Of a stretch of 9,592 nt of DNA, positions 1 through 5,799 are shown piece by piece. The notes beneath the pieces were generated by a model. It was not told the origin of the DNA and made no database searches. It was given only the letters and a program-made list of their open reading frames with translations. The stretch is from NCBI GenBank assembly GCA_002451695.1, contig DKDC01000016.1, positions 114,475 to 124,066 of the forward strand, in the 5' to 3' direction. The stretch is from Prevotellaceae bacterium UBA6858. GTDB taxonomy: Bacteria > Bacteroidota > Bacteroidia > Bacteroidales > Bacteroidaceae. The position numbers were made by a program, and so were the translations under genes. Each line of letters starts with the position of its first letter. Within the stretch, counting starts at the first letter, position 1.

Positions 1-170
1 TATGTCTGATATAATTCAAACTACATCAAACCTTTTTTTCGCAATTATAAGCCCATGATACACAACAACTTACAAAAGCCCGACAAATTCACATAACCTT
101 CTGTGAATAAGGCGGATACACTTTCCGCCACCTTATGCCCGGCAAATTTGATTTGGGTGTTCAAATAATG
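1..170. other. Left-edge non-coding stretch
   Basis: No gene is supported here. The first bases (4-16, GTCTGATATAATT) are identical to the start of the 21-bp tandem unit at 5250-5270, so the window may open inside or beside another copy of that repeat. An imperfect inverted repeat, GGCGGA (111-116) with TCCGCC (124-129), lies downstream of the minus-strand HxlR gene. It could act as its terminator, but the T-run expected after it on the minus strand is missing. Confidence 0.4.
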
Positions 171-536
171 TCAAACGGTCTGCAGCCGGTCTTTCATAAT
201 GCCGGCCATATTGTCCTTTGCCCACGCCACAAGGTTTTCCACCAACGGAATGAACGAGCAGGCGCGGTCTGTCAGCGAATACTCCACCCTTGGCGGGACT
301 TCGGCAAAGACGCTACGCACAACGAAGCCGTCCGCCTCAAGCGAGCGGAGGGTTGACGCGAGAACCTTCTGCGATATGTCGGGGATGCTCTTGCGCAAAA
401 CGTTAAAGCGCACCCCAGCCTTTCCCTGCGCATGGATTGTGCACAGCACCAGCATGGACCACTTGCCGCAGATATGCGCCAGAACATTGCGTATGGGGCA
501 GTCCTTGAAAATGGTGTCGGTTGTCTGATTGCTCAT
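171..536 (-). CDS. HxlR-family winged-helix transcriptional regulator
   Basis: A 121-residue DNA-binding protein of the HxlR (YodB/HypR-like) family, which bind as dimers and often sense electrophiles or oxidants. The family pattern is complete: CPI at residues 13-15, GKW near 24-26, RF then LR in the helix-turn-helix, LRSLEADG at 63-70 and PPRVEYSLT at 81-89 in the wing. Cys13 occupies the position of the conserved N-terminal redox cysteine of YodB-type regulators; Cys23 and Cys32 are additional cysteines. The reading frame opens further upstream at a TTG (566-564), but the likely -7 box (564-571) overlaps that codon, so the ATG at 536-534 is the sensible start. The gene is divergent from the cupin gene at 752, its most likely target besides itself. 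Family assignment is firm; the inducer is unknown. Confidence 0.93.
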   Translation of the reverse strand: MSNQTTDTIFKDCPIRNVLAHICGKWSMLVLCTIHAQGKAGVRFNVLRKSIPDISQKVLASTLRSLEADGFVVRSVFAEVPPRVEYSLTDRACSFIPLVENLVAWAKDNMAGIMKDRLQTV

Positions 537-555
537 AAAAGCCTTGTTTTCAAAA

Positions 556-572
556 TTACTATACAAAAGTAA
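556..572. promoter_or_regulatory. Candidate HxlR operator TTACT-N7-AGTAA
   Basis: TTACT (556-560) and AGTAA (568-572) form a perfect inverted repeat with a 7-base spacer. This is the TACT-N7-AGTA layout known for the Bacillus YodB/CatR members of the HxlR family. It covers the -7 box of the HxlR gene, so binding would block transcription and give negative autoregulation. The site is seen directly; its use by this protein is inference. Confidence 0.5.
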
Positions 573-595
573 CCAAGTGTCTTGACACGAAGAAA
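564..595 (-). promoter_or_regulatory. Promoter of the HxlR gene
   Basis: On the minus strand TACTTTTG (571-564) fits the Bacteroides -7 consensus TAnnTTTG. TTTC (595-592), 20 bases upstream, is one base off the -33 TTTG. Transcription would start near 557, about 20 bases ahead of the ATG at 536. Confidence 0.6.
577..588. promoter_or_regulatory. Inverted repeat GTGTC-TT-GACAC
   Basis: A perfect 5-bp-arm inverted repeat with a 2-base centre lies in the spacer of the HxlR promoter, between its -33 and -7 elements. It is a possible second protein-binding site. No second identical copy was seen in the intergenic region, so its role is uncertain. Confidence 0.25.
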
Positions 596-653
596 CAAGC
601 TATGTTAAACTAATATAATTGCAAAATCCGCAAAAGTCTGAATGCCAGCAAAA

Positions 654-670
654 GTTACCTTTCGGTTACC
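654..670 (+). repeat. Direct repeat GTTACC x2 at one helical turn
   Basis: GTTACC occurs at 654-659 and 665-670, starts 11 bases apart, just upstream of the cupin promoter. The same core (GGTTAC on the minus strand, 574-569) overlaps the HxlR promoter. This suits binding sites presented on one face of the helix, but the motif is short. Confidence 0.3.
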
Positions 671-691
671 AAACCACCCGCCTGTTATTTC

Positions 692-722
692 TTGTAATTA
701 CAATGCAAACGCCTTACTTTTG
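692..722 (+). promoter_or_regulatory. Promoter of the cupin gene, with a palindrome over the -33 element
   Basis: TACTTTTG (715-722) matches the Bacteroides -7 box and TTG (692-694) sits 20 bases upstream as the -33 element. The TTG is the first part of a perfect 12-bp palindrome, TTGTAATTACAA (692-703), which a repressor could occupy. Transcription would start near 729, about 23 bases before the ATG at 752. Confidence 0.6.
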
Positions 723-751
723 CACGTGAACAATAAAATATCAAAACAAAA

Positions 752-1204
752 ATGAAAGAAGCAAAGACCATAATCAAGGCGGAGAATGTTACCGCCGTGG
801 ACTTCGGAAAGTTCAACGACCTGAACGAGTATGTGCTGGAATTAGGCCCGATGAAAATCCCGGGAAAAGTGTTCGGCGGCGCCGCCACCAACGCCACAGG
901 CGCGGAGTTCTCATTCCAGACATTCGCGCCCAACACGGAAGCCGGCTTCATGCACACCCACAAGAAGCATGAGGAACTCTACTTCTTCATCAGCGGGAGC
1001 GGGGAGTTCCAAGTTGACGGCAAGGTGTTTCCCGTGAAGGAGGGAAGCGTGGTGAGGGTTGCCCCCAACGGCAGACGTTCCGTGCGCAACAACGGCACGG
1101 AGGCATTGGTGGTGCTCTGCGTGCAATACCGCAGCAATTCATTCACACAAGACGACTCCACCGCCCAAGACGGCGTAATTGTTGACGGAAAAGTGAACTG
1201 GTGA
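752..1204 (+). CDS. Cupin-domain protein
   Basis: A 150-residue, single-domain cupin (small beta-barrel). Cupin motif 1 is present: Gly65, His68-x-His70, Glu75 and Gly82. Motif 2 is GSVVRVAPNGRRSVRNN at 98-114, with the PxG and final Asn114 in place but Ser110 where the third metal-binding histidine normally stands. A metal site would therefore have two His and one Glu plus an unusual ligand, or be weak. The substrate cannot be told; small cupins include isomerases, dioxygenases and sugar or acid sensors. The ATG at 752 follows a well-placed promoter. The gene is divergent from the HxlR regulator and is its likely target. There is no signal peptide, so it should be cytoplasmic. A strong hairpin follows the stop. 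Confidence 0.88.
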   Translation: MKEAKTIIKAENVTAVDFGKFNDLNEYVLELGPMKIPGKVFGGAATNATGAEFSFQTFAPNTEAGFMHTHKKHEELYFFISGSGEFQVDGKVFPVKEGSVVRVAPNGRRSVRNNGTEALVVLCVQYRSNSFTQDDSTAQDGVIVDGKVNW

Positions 1205-1219
1205 AAAAGCTGTTCCCCA

Positions 1220-1256
1220 TTTGTAAGGCGGGTTTTACCCCGCCTTACAAATTTTA
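1220..1256 (+). terminator. Terminator between the cupin and SprT-like genes
   Basis: A perfect 13-bp stem, TTTGTAAGGCGGG (1220-1232) with CCCGCCTTACAAA (1239-1251), closes a 6-base loop and is followed by TTTTAT on the plus strand. It ends cupin transcription 16 bases after its stop. The convergent SprT-like gene stops at 1254, directly at the hairpin, so the structure could also end that transcript, although the minus-strand side has no T-run. Confidence 0.85.
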
Positions 1257-1970
1257 TCCCTCGAAAAACCATCCGCCCCTGTCTGCCACAGCAGCCAAAC
1301 AAGGTGGCAAAGGTCTGCCTTTGCATGGCTCGGACAACGGATGCATATTCGCTATATGCTCGCCTAATTTAAGCAGGGACGCTTTGTTCCCCTTGTATTT
1401 GTGCGAACGCTTAAAGCCATTAAAGAACGGATCTTCTGACCAAAACAGGGAAGTTTCCATTCCACAATCCGCCGTCCGGCTTAATGTTCCTACAAAATCA
1501 GACAAAGCTGACTTGTAAAGAAGGGTAATGCCCATGCCGCCGTTTGGTTTTCTATATACACAGCCATAGTGCATCCTTACAAGGTCGTCCGTATGGAAAT
1601 AGCCCTTTATGGGAGCTTTTACACTCACATTTCTGTTGAAGCGCGCGTTGATTTCCCGCATCTTTTCCTGGAAAACATCGCCATGAGTGCAATAAACATC
1701 CTTATATGTCATCACCCACTGGTGTATCATTTCGTGAATGATTATATCTTCCAGAATGTTTTCCGGCAAGTCCAGTCTCCGGCTTATTTCAATGAAACTG
1801 TCTTCCAAAAAAGCCGCACCTTTTTCATCTGTGGAAATCTTAAATCTGAACCTTCCCGCAATCCTCAAAGTGTTTATCAGGAAAAACGGAGGCTTTTTCA
1901 GCTTTCCTTCAAAAATCAGTTCGTTGAACTCATCGTATTTCCGTTCCACATATTCTACTGTCGCCCTCAT
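1254..1970 (-). CDS. SprT-like zinc metalloprotease-domain protein
   Basis: A 238-residue protein whose N-terminal half (about 5-115) is a SprT-like/Spartan domain. The zinc-protease signature is HEMIH at 79-83, preceded by the hydrophobic helix NILEDIII. His96 in THGDVF is the usual third zinc ligand. In eukaryotes Spartan degrades proteins crosslinked to DNA; bacterial SprT relatives are poorly characterised. The C-terminal half (about 120-238) has no clear zinc-ribbon cysteine pattern and I do not recognise it. The ATG at 1970-1968 lies 41 bases inside the end of the upstream macro-like gene, in another frame, which suggests coupled translation. It is the last gene of the minus-strand cluster. 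Domain call is firm; the biological target is unknown. Confidence 0.87.
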   Translation of the reverse strand: MRATVEYVERKYDEFNELIFEGKLKKPPFFLINTLRIAGRFRFKISTDEKGAAFLEDSFIEISRRLDLPENILEDIIIHEMIHQWVMTYKDVYCTHGDVFQEKMREINARFNRNVSVKAPIKGYFHTDDLVRMHYGCVYRKPNGGMGITLLYKSALSDFVGTLSRTADCGMETSLFWSEDPFFNGFKRSHKYKGNKASLLKLGEHIANMHPLSEPCKGRPLPPCLAAVADRGGWFFEG

Positions 1971-2406
1971 TTTTCTGAAAACTGTGGGAAAATGTCTTAA
2001 TTACGGCTGTAAAACTTTCCGGGAGGCAGATGTTCTCTACGTTTTGTGCATCCCAAAACAACGGCGCAATGTCCGCGTCCTTGAAACCTGCAATGCCGCA
2101 GCCTATTCTTGTAACGTAGAAAAATCGTTCCTTGTGCCGCTTGGCAAATCCTATGAACTCATCCACATAAGGCTTGATAGTTTCCACTCCGCCCTGCATG
2201 GTGGGTATGGCATAACTCTGCCCCAACATCCCGACACCTTTTCCCCATTCCGCGCCGAAAAGATCAAGGGCAGCGCGTGCCGCGCCGCCGCCATGAAAGC
2301 CCTGGAGATTGCTCCCGAAAACAAACACCTCGTCCGGCTTCAAGGCTGTCAGTTTTTCCGGGGTAAACATCGGGCGTACATTACCACGGTACACACGCTC
2401 ACTCAT
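1930..2406 (-). CDS. Macro-domain-like protein, A1S_2505 phage non-structural type
   Basis: A 158-residue protein. It carries VFVFGSNLQGFHGGGAARAA at 27-46, QSYAIPT at 63-69, VTRIGCGIAGF at 98-108 and a C-terminal LPESF at 128-132. The Gly-rich loops and the arrangement resemble macro domains, which bind ADP-ribose or its derivatives. I recognise the pattern as the small family annotated in databases as A1S_2505 phage non-structural protein, found in phages and accessory DNA; enzymatic activity is not established. The last 30 or so residues look like a poorly conserved tail, and its end overlaps the start of the SprT-like gene. The WYL gene stops 68 bases upstream, with no TAnnTTTG box seen between, so it is probably co-transcribed. 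Confidence 0.82.
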   Translation of the reverse strand: MSERVYRGNVRPMFTPEKLTALKPDEVFVFGSNLQGFHGGGAARAALDLFGAEWGKGVGMLGQSYAIPTMQGGVETIKPYVDEFIGFAKRHKERFFYVTRIGCGIAGFKDADIAPLFWDAQNVENICLPESFTAVIKTFSHSFQKNEGDSRICGTEIR

Positions 2407-2434
2407 GATTACCTGTTGGTTTTATAACAGGGCT

Positions 2435-2446
2435 GCGGGTTTCCGC
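2435..2446. repeat. Small hairpin GCGG-GTTT-CCGC between the WYL and macro-like genes
   Basis: The 68-base gap between these two genes holds a 4-bp GC stem (2435-2438 with 2443-2446) and a second small stem, CTGTT (2413-2417) with AACAG (2426-2430). Both are too weak to call a terminator. They may shape translation or mRNA processing inside the operon. Confidence 0.25.
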
Positions 2447-2474
2447 ATCAATTATCGACATAAAAACCGCCCCG

Positions 2475-3374
2475 CTATTTATAAACATCAAGAGTATTCT
2501 TAAGCCGCCTGCATATTTCCTGTTGCAATTCCTGCGGCGCAATCACTTTCACCATGTCGCCGAAACTCATCAGCTTCATGTAGAAGTCGTATGTGGGGCG
2601 CAGCGTAAGTTCAAAGTCCGCATATTCGTCGCACGCGTATATCTCCCTTTGCGAACTGTGCAACGGCAAAGTGCGCATATAGTACTTGTGGTCTTTGTCG
2701 GCGCGGATAACAACGCGCTGCAACGGTACTTCCCCATCTATAACAATGCCGAAAAATTCCGAGAAATACTTTTTTGCGTCAAAGCCCTCCGGCATTTCAA
2801 ACTTCTCGTCCGTAATTTGCGCACTCTCCAATCTGTCCAAAGAATAAAGGCGCAGACTGTTAATTTCCACGCACCTTGCCAGCATATACCAGCGTTGCGA
2901 CGACAACTTCAGGCTGTACGGCTCCACCCTATGCGTTTTTGCCTGTCCCTCGCCAAACGAGCGGTGCGTGATTTGCAGCACGGCGTTCGCCTTCATCGCG
3001 CCAAGCACCGTTTTGAGAAACGTCTGGCTGGAAGGAACGTTTTCCGCAAGAATGCGGTCATACACAGCCATATTGCCTGACAGCGAGCATAATGCGCTGT
3101 ACGTGTTATACAGCCACGCCTGCACATCCCCGCTGTCAAGCACTTTGGGGTTGGCTATGTAATAGCGGTAAAGTCCGCCGCGTTCGCAGTCGATTATGAT
3201 GCCGAACAAATCAAGAATACAGCCTTTCCACCGGTCGAAAGTCTGGCGCGGCAAATCCTTGCCCATGCTCAGGTCGTCATTGTCGCGCCACTTGTCGTTC
3301 AGTTCCTTCAGCGTGATGCGCCCGGCACGCCGTATGGTCTCAACAACCCAGATGTATTTCCGAATCGGCAACAT
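2475..3374 (-). CDS. WYL-domain transcriptional regulator
   Basis: A 299-residue protein with three parts. A winged helix-turn-helix spans about 1-75 (ITLKELNDKW recognition region, then a wing ending in GGLYRYYI). A WYL domain spans about 124-190: PYSLKLSSQRWYMLAR at 152-167, with RWYML in place of the eponymous WYL, then RLYSLDRL at 175-182. A WCX-like C-terminal domain covers about 215-298. WYL domains bind nucleotides or single-stranded nucleic acid and commonly regulate phage-defence and DNA-damage loci. The start at 3374 is 12 bases after the stop of the GIY-YIG gene, so the two are probably on one message. It may control this cluster and possibly the nearby GmrSD gene, but no operator was identified. 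Confidence 0.9.
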   Translation of the reverse strand: MLPIRKYIWVVETIRRAGRITLKELNDKWRDNDDLSMGKDLPRQTFDRWKGCILDLFGIIIDCERGGLYRYYIANPKVLDSGDVQAWLYNTYSALCSLSGNMAVYDRILAENVPSSQTFLKTVLGAMKANAVLQITHRSFGEGQAKTHRVEPYSLKLSSQRWYMLARCVEINSLRLYSLDRLESAQITDEKFEMPEGFDAKKYFSEFFGIVIDGEVPLQRVVIRADKDHKYYMRTLPLHSSQREIYACDEYADFELTLRPTYDFYMKLMSFGDMVKVIAPQELQQEICRRLKNTLDVYK

Positions 3375-3386
3375 AATGCTTTGCGT

Positions 3387-5027
3387 CTAATTATTATTGT
3401 ACCCAAACTTGCAAGTACCTAACTTACACTTATAGAGCGACTCCCTGTCAATGGCATAATCTGGCAACACCTTCAAAGGCAGCGTTTCCAATATGCACCA
3501 TTGAAAATTCTTTTTCGCATACGCGGGGTCGTTTTTAAGAAGTGGCTTCAAGTCTTTATCACCTCCGTGTCCCGTATTGGCATATTGCTCCCAACGTCCC
3601 CAAATACCATTAGTATTGTACGTTGACCCCACATATTGTTTCCCGGTGCTCTTGTCCAGAATGAGGTAGATGCAGTTGCAACTTTCCAACTTGGATTTCC
3701 ATTCCGAATTGTCTGTGTCAAAGATCAATTTGAGTTGGTTGTAGTCGAGAACCACATCCTCAAAACGGGTAAAGACCGGGATATTGTTATCCCCAAGACC
3801 TCTGTCGATTCTTATGACAGGCATTTCGTTTGTGTAGTTTTGACACCAAGCCAAAGGGCTGTTCCAATTTATGATGACCCTTTCTTTCAGTTGATCGAAT
3901 CCCTCAAGTTCCACGAAATTGAACTTTGCCTGTTCCATGCCTTTATAGTCCTCAATTCTTTTCAAGATGCCGTTATTCTTGAAAACTCCTACAAATCTGG
4001 ATGTGGCACTCTCTTCGCCGATGAATGACACAATATAGTCCACATTCTTGTATCTCTTGACAAGATCCTCGCTTTGATAGTCAAGGAACACTTCGTGTTC
4101 ATTCAGATACAAGTCATAAAGCGAGCAGAAATACTTCTTGCCTCCTATCACTTTTTCATTTCTGTTGTCTTTGTGTCTGAGAAGCCTGACACGTTTCTTG
4201 TCCGCCTTGTCGAACTCTTCGTTGCGGCCTTCAAGCAATGCCTGAATTGTTGTAATCCATTCTTTTTTCATATCGTTTATATATTTGTCGTTCTTCCAAT
4301 TGAACTCTTCAATGCCGAGGATTATCAAAGTCGAATACTTCCATGTCTCCTGGTCGAAATTCGGCGTGTATTTCGCCATCATGCGCACAGTTTTCTCACG
4401 CTTCGCATCGCGCCTGGTGCCGTTATATCTAACAGCCTTGTTCCATATCGGCTCAGGCTCGTCGCGGTTGTCAAGCCGGTAGAATATTGTCCCTATCCGC
4501 TCCAAACGGTAACCGTCCTCCTTACACATATCAAGCGTCAGGCTGTGATTGTCCAAAGGAAAGCCGTAAAAGCCGTCCCAATCCCGGCCGCACAACGAGG
4601 CGAGGCACAACGCCCCCATCTCACCCCCATCGGGAAATTTCACCAAAACTATGTCGCCGGTGAACATACGGCTGCCGTTGATGTCGTCATAGCCCGTGTC
4701 TATGCCCGCAAATATATGGCGACACACGTAGCCGCGCCTCTCGCAAGAGCCGCCGAAATAATCCTCAACTGCATAGGAATCATGGTCTTCCTCGTATTCG
4801 TCTTCTTCATGCCATACGTACAGGCCGCCGTCCGCCCAGAAAAAGAAATCCCCGAACTCTGCATGCCCGAACCTGTCCCTGCCAATCACATAGCGTATGC
4901 GCGGGCAGGGATGCACATTGCAGTCTCCGCTGCCTATCTCCTTCTTGTGCCGCTTGCAGAGGTCTGACAATATCTCTTCGTTCAAAACCCTCGGCATCCT
5001 CTCAAATTTGCTCCAATCTCTGTTCAT
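3387..5027 (-). CDS. GIY-YIG nuclease with YopX-like N-terminal region
   Basis: A 546-residue multidomain protein. Residues about 100-185 contain a YopX-like block (DINGSRMFTGDIVLVKFPDGG at 115-135, then ERIGTIFYRL at 176-185), a fold common in phage proteins. Residues about 215-440 form a region that I recognise from GIY-YIG proteins (YQSEDL, YIVSFIGEE, RFVGVF, ERVIINW). The nuclease domain lies at about 450-546: CIYLI at 452-456, QYVGST at 464-469, Arg478 in GIWGRW, catalytic Glu529 in DRESLYKCKLG and a terminal FGYNNN. All key GIY-YIG residues are present, so DNA cleavage is plausible. GC content is clearly higher in the N-terminal part than in the rest, suggesting a fusion of pieces with different histories. 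A TAnnTTTG box precedes it at 5060-5053. The target is unknown. Confidence 0.88.
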   Translation of the reverse strand: MNRDWSKFERMPRVLNEEILSDLCKRHKKEIGSGDCNVHPCPRIRYVIGRDRFGHAEFGDFFFWADGGLYVWHEEDEYEEDHDSYAVEDYFGGSCERRGYVCRHIFAGIDTGYDDINGSRMFTGDIVLVKFPDGGEMGALCLASLCGRDWDGFYGFPLDNHSLTLDMCKEDGYRLERIGTIFYRLDNRDEPEPIWNKAVRYNGTRRDAKREKTVRMMAKYTPNFDQETWKYSTLIILGIEEFNWKNDKYINDMKKEWITTIQALLEGRNEEFDKADKKRVRLLRHKDNRNEKVIGGKKYFCSLYDLYLNEHEVFLDYQSEDLVKRYKNVDYIVSFIGEESATSRFVGVFKNNGILKRIEDYKGMEQAKFNFVELEGFDQLKERVIINWNSPLAWCQNYTNEMPVIRIDRGLGDNNIPVFTRFEDVVLDYNQLKLIFDTDNSEWKSKLESCNCIYLILDKSTGKQYVGSTYNTNGIWGRWEQYANTGHGGDKDLKPLLKNDPAYAKKNFQWCILETLPLKVLPDYAIDRESLYKCKLGTCKFGYNNN

Positions 5028-5052
5028 GTTCGCTTTATTATTGGTTCTGGTG

Positions 5053-5060
5053 CAAAATTA
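5053..5060 (-). promoter_or_regulatory. -7 box of the GIY-YIG/WYL/macro/SprT cluster
   Basis: TAATTTTG on the minus strand (5060-5053) fits TAnnTTTG. The predicted start of transcription near 5046 is about 19 bases before the ATG at 5027. No good TTTG was found at the -33 position, so the promoter may be weak or need an activator such as the WYL protein. Confidence 0.5.
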
Positions 5061-5654
5061 CATTGATGCTGCCCCGATTTGCGTTACAGGTTTCAAGTGC
5101 CTGCTGAAAATATTCGGCACGGCAAACTCACCTGCAATGCCGCAATTTCGGTTCAAAATTGTAATGTGTTGATTTGCAAGAGAATAACCACCCGAGAATT
5201 TCCCTCTTAACGGTTTGTTTTTCAGTATGTTGCAAGTGGGCGAAAAAAGGTCTGATATAATTTTTCCTACGTCTGATGTAATTTTTCCTACATAGGACAT
5301 AGTTTTTCCTACATCCGATGTTATTTTCGCGCCTTTCACCAGCACACGGCCACACCCCAAGATGCACAGGAATGCCTTTGCTCCTACAAAAAAGGCGGCA
5401 GCCATAATCTGCCCCAATATCATCATGCCTCTCATGCCGGCGATTATCACTATTCCCCCCACAGGCGGCAGACTTGGGAATATGCAACTGGGTTCTTGTT
5501 TAAGAAAGTGAGCCGCCCCCGTTCCCACAAGTATCACCACACAGCCAAACAGGTACACGGATAAGCAGCCCGTTGCCACGAGCTGCACCGTGCCTTGAAT
5601 ATTCTTTGCGTAATTTGGCGATTTTACAAGAAAAAGGCACTTTCTGTTGTTCAC
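5058..5654 (-). CDS. Possible small membrane protein running into tandem repeats (uncertain)
   Basis: One minus-strand frame stays open from 5720 to 5058. Counting from the GTG at 5654, it has two long hydrophobic stretches, one near LVATGCLSVYLFGCVVILVG and one from VGGIVII to AFLCILG, then repeated seven-residue units of the VGKITSD type, then a tail with no recognisable character. A TATATTTG box (5689-5682) lies about 28 bases before that GTG; the ATG at 5720 is upstream of the expected transcript start. The hydrophobic pattern argues for coding, but a second open frame crosses the same repeats, no family is recognised and there is no ATG in a suitable place. The part beyond the repeats may be non-coding. 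I keep it as a weak call. Confidence 0.3.
   Translation of the reverse strand: MNNRKCLFLVKSPNYAKNIQGTVQLVATGCLSVYLFGCVVILVGTGAAHFLKQEPSCIFPSLPPVGGIVIIAGMRGMMILGQIMAAAFFVGAKAFLCILGCGRVLVKGAKITSDVGKTMSYVGKITSDVGKIISDLFSPTCNILKNKPLRGKFSGGYSLANQHITILNRNCGIAGEFAVPNIFSRHLKPVTQIGAASM
5250..5333. repeat. Four tandem 21-bp units
   Basis: Units at 5250-5270, 5271-5291, 5292-5312 and 5313-5333 abut without spacers. The first two differ by one base (GTCTGATATAATT then TTTCCTAC, against GTCTGATGTAATT). The third keeps the TTTTTCCTAC end and the fourth is degenerate. On the minus strand the 21-bp period encodes heptads of the VGKITSD type. The first 13 bases of unit 1 recur at 4-16 of the window, so the unit may be dispersed in this genome. 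Confidence 0.85.
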
Positions 5655-5681
5655 GAAAATCTCGTCATAGAAATGACACGG

Positions 5682-5689
5682 CAAATATA
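5682..5689 (-). promoter_or_regulatory. -7-like box TATATTTG upstream of the hydrophobic ORF
   Basis: TATATTTG on the minus strand matches TAnnTTTG; a TTG lies 22 bases upstream, slightly further than the usual 19-21. It would start a transcript near 5675 crossing the hydrophobic ORF and the 21-bp repeats. The consensus is short and can occur by chance. Confidence 0.35.
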
Positions 5690-5734
5690 GCGAAATAATC
5701 CATAACTCCGCCAACAGCAACCATTTATTTTTCA

Positions 5735-5759
5735 GCGGGGCGGGATTTCCCCGCCCCGC
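5735..5759. terminator. GC-rich hairpin, possible terminator
   Basis: GCGGGGCGGG (5735-5744) pairs perfectly with CCCGCCCCGC (5750-5759) around ATTTC. TTTTC on the left and GAAAA on the right extend the stem past one unpaired A. It lies 40 bases after the stop of the secreted-protein gene at 5800 and upstream of the hydrophobic ORF, so it could insulate the two transcripts. Neither strand has a T-run after the stem, so it is not a textbook intrinsic terminator. Confidence 0.5.
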
Positions 5760-5799
5760 GAAAAGCGTTGGCGACCACCTGTTGTTTCTGCCGCAAGGT

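Noticed and set aside
537..566. Longer HxlR protein starting at TTG 566
   Set aside because: The likely -7 box at 564-571 overlaps this codon, so the transcript starts downstream; the ATG at 536 also fits the usual family length.
1738..2427. Plus-strand open frame of 229 codons
   Set aside because: It is antisense to the SprT-like and macro-like genes, both supported by conserved motifs.
4074..4967. Plus-strand open frame of 297 codons
   Set aside because: It lies wholly antisense to the GIY-YIG gene, whose domains are recognisable; this frame has none.
5250..5333. CRISPR-like array
   Set aside because: The 21-bp units abut with no unique spacers, and no cas gene is present.
5128..5487. 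119-codon minus-strand frame rich in Arg, Lys and Cys
   Set aside because: It is an alternative frame through the 21-bp repeats with no hydrophobic or domain logic; the other minus-strand frame is the better candidate, and neither is secure.
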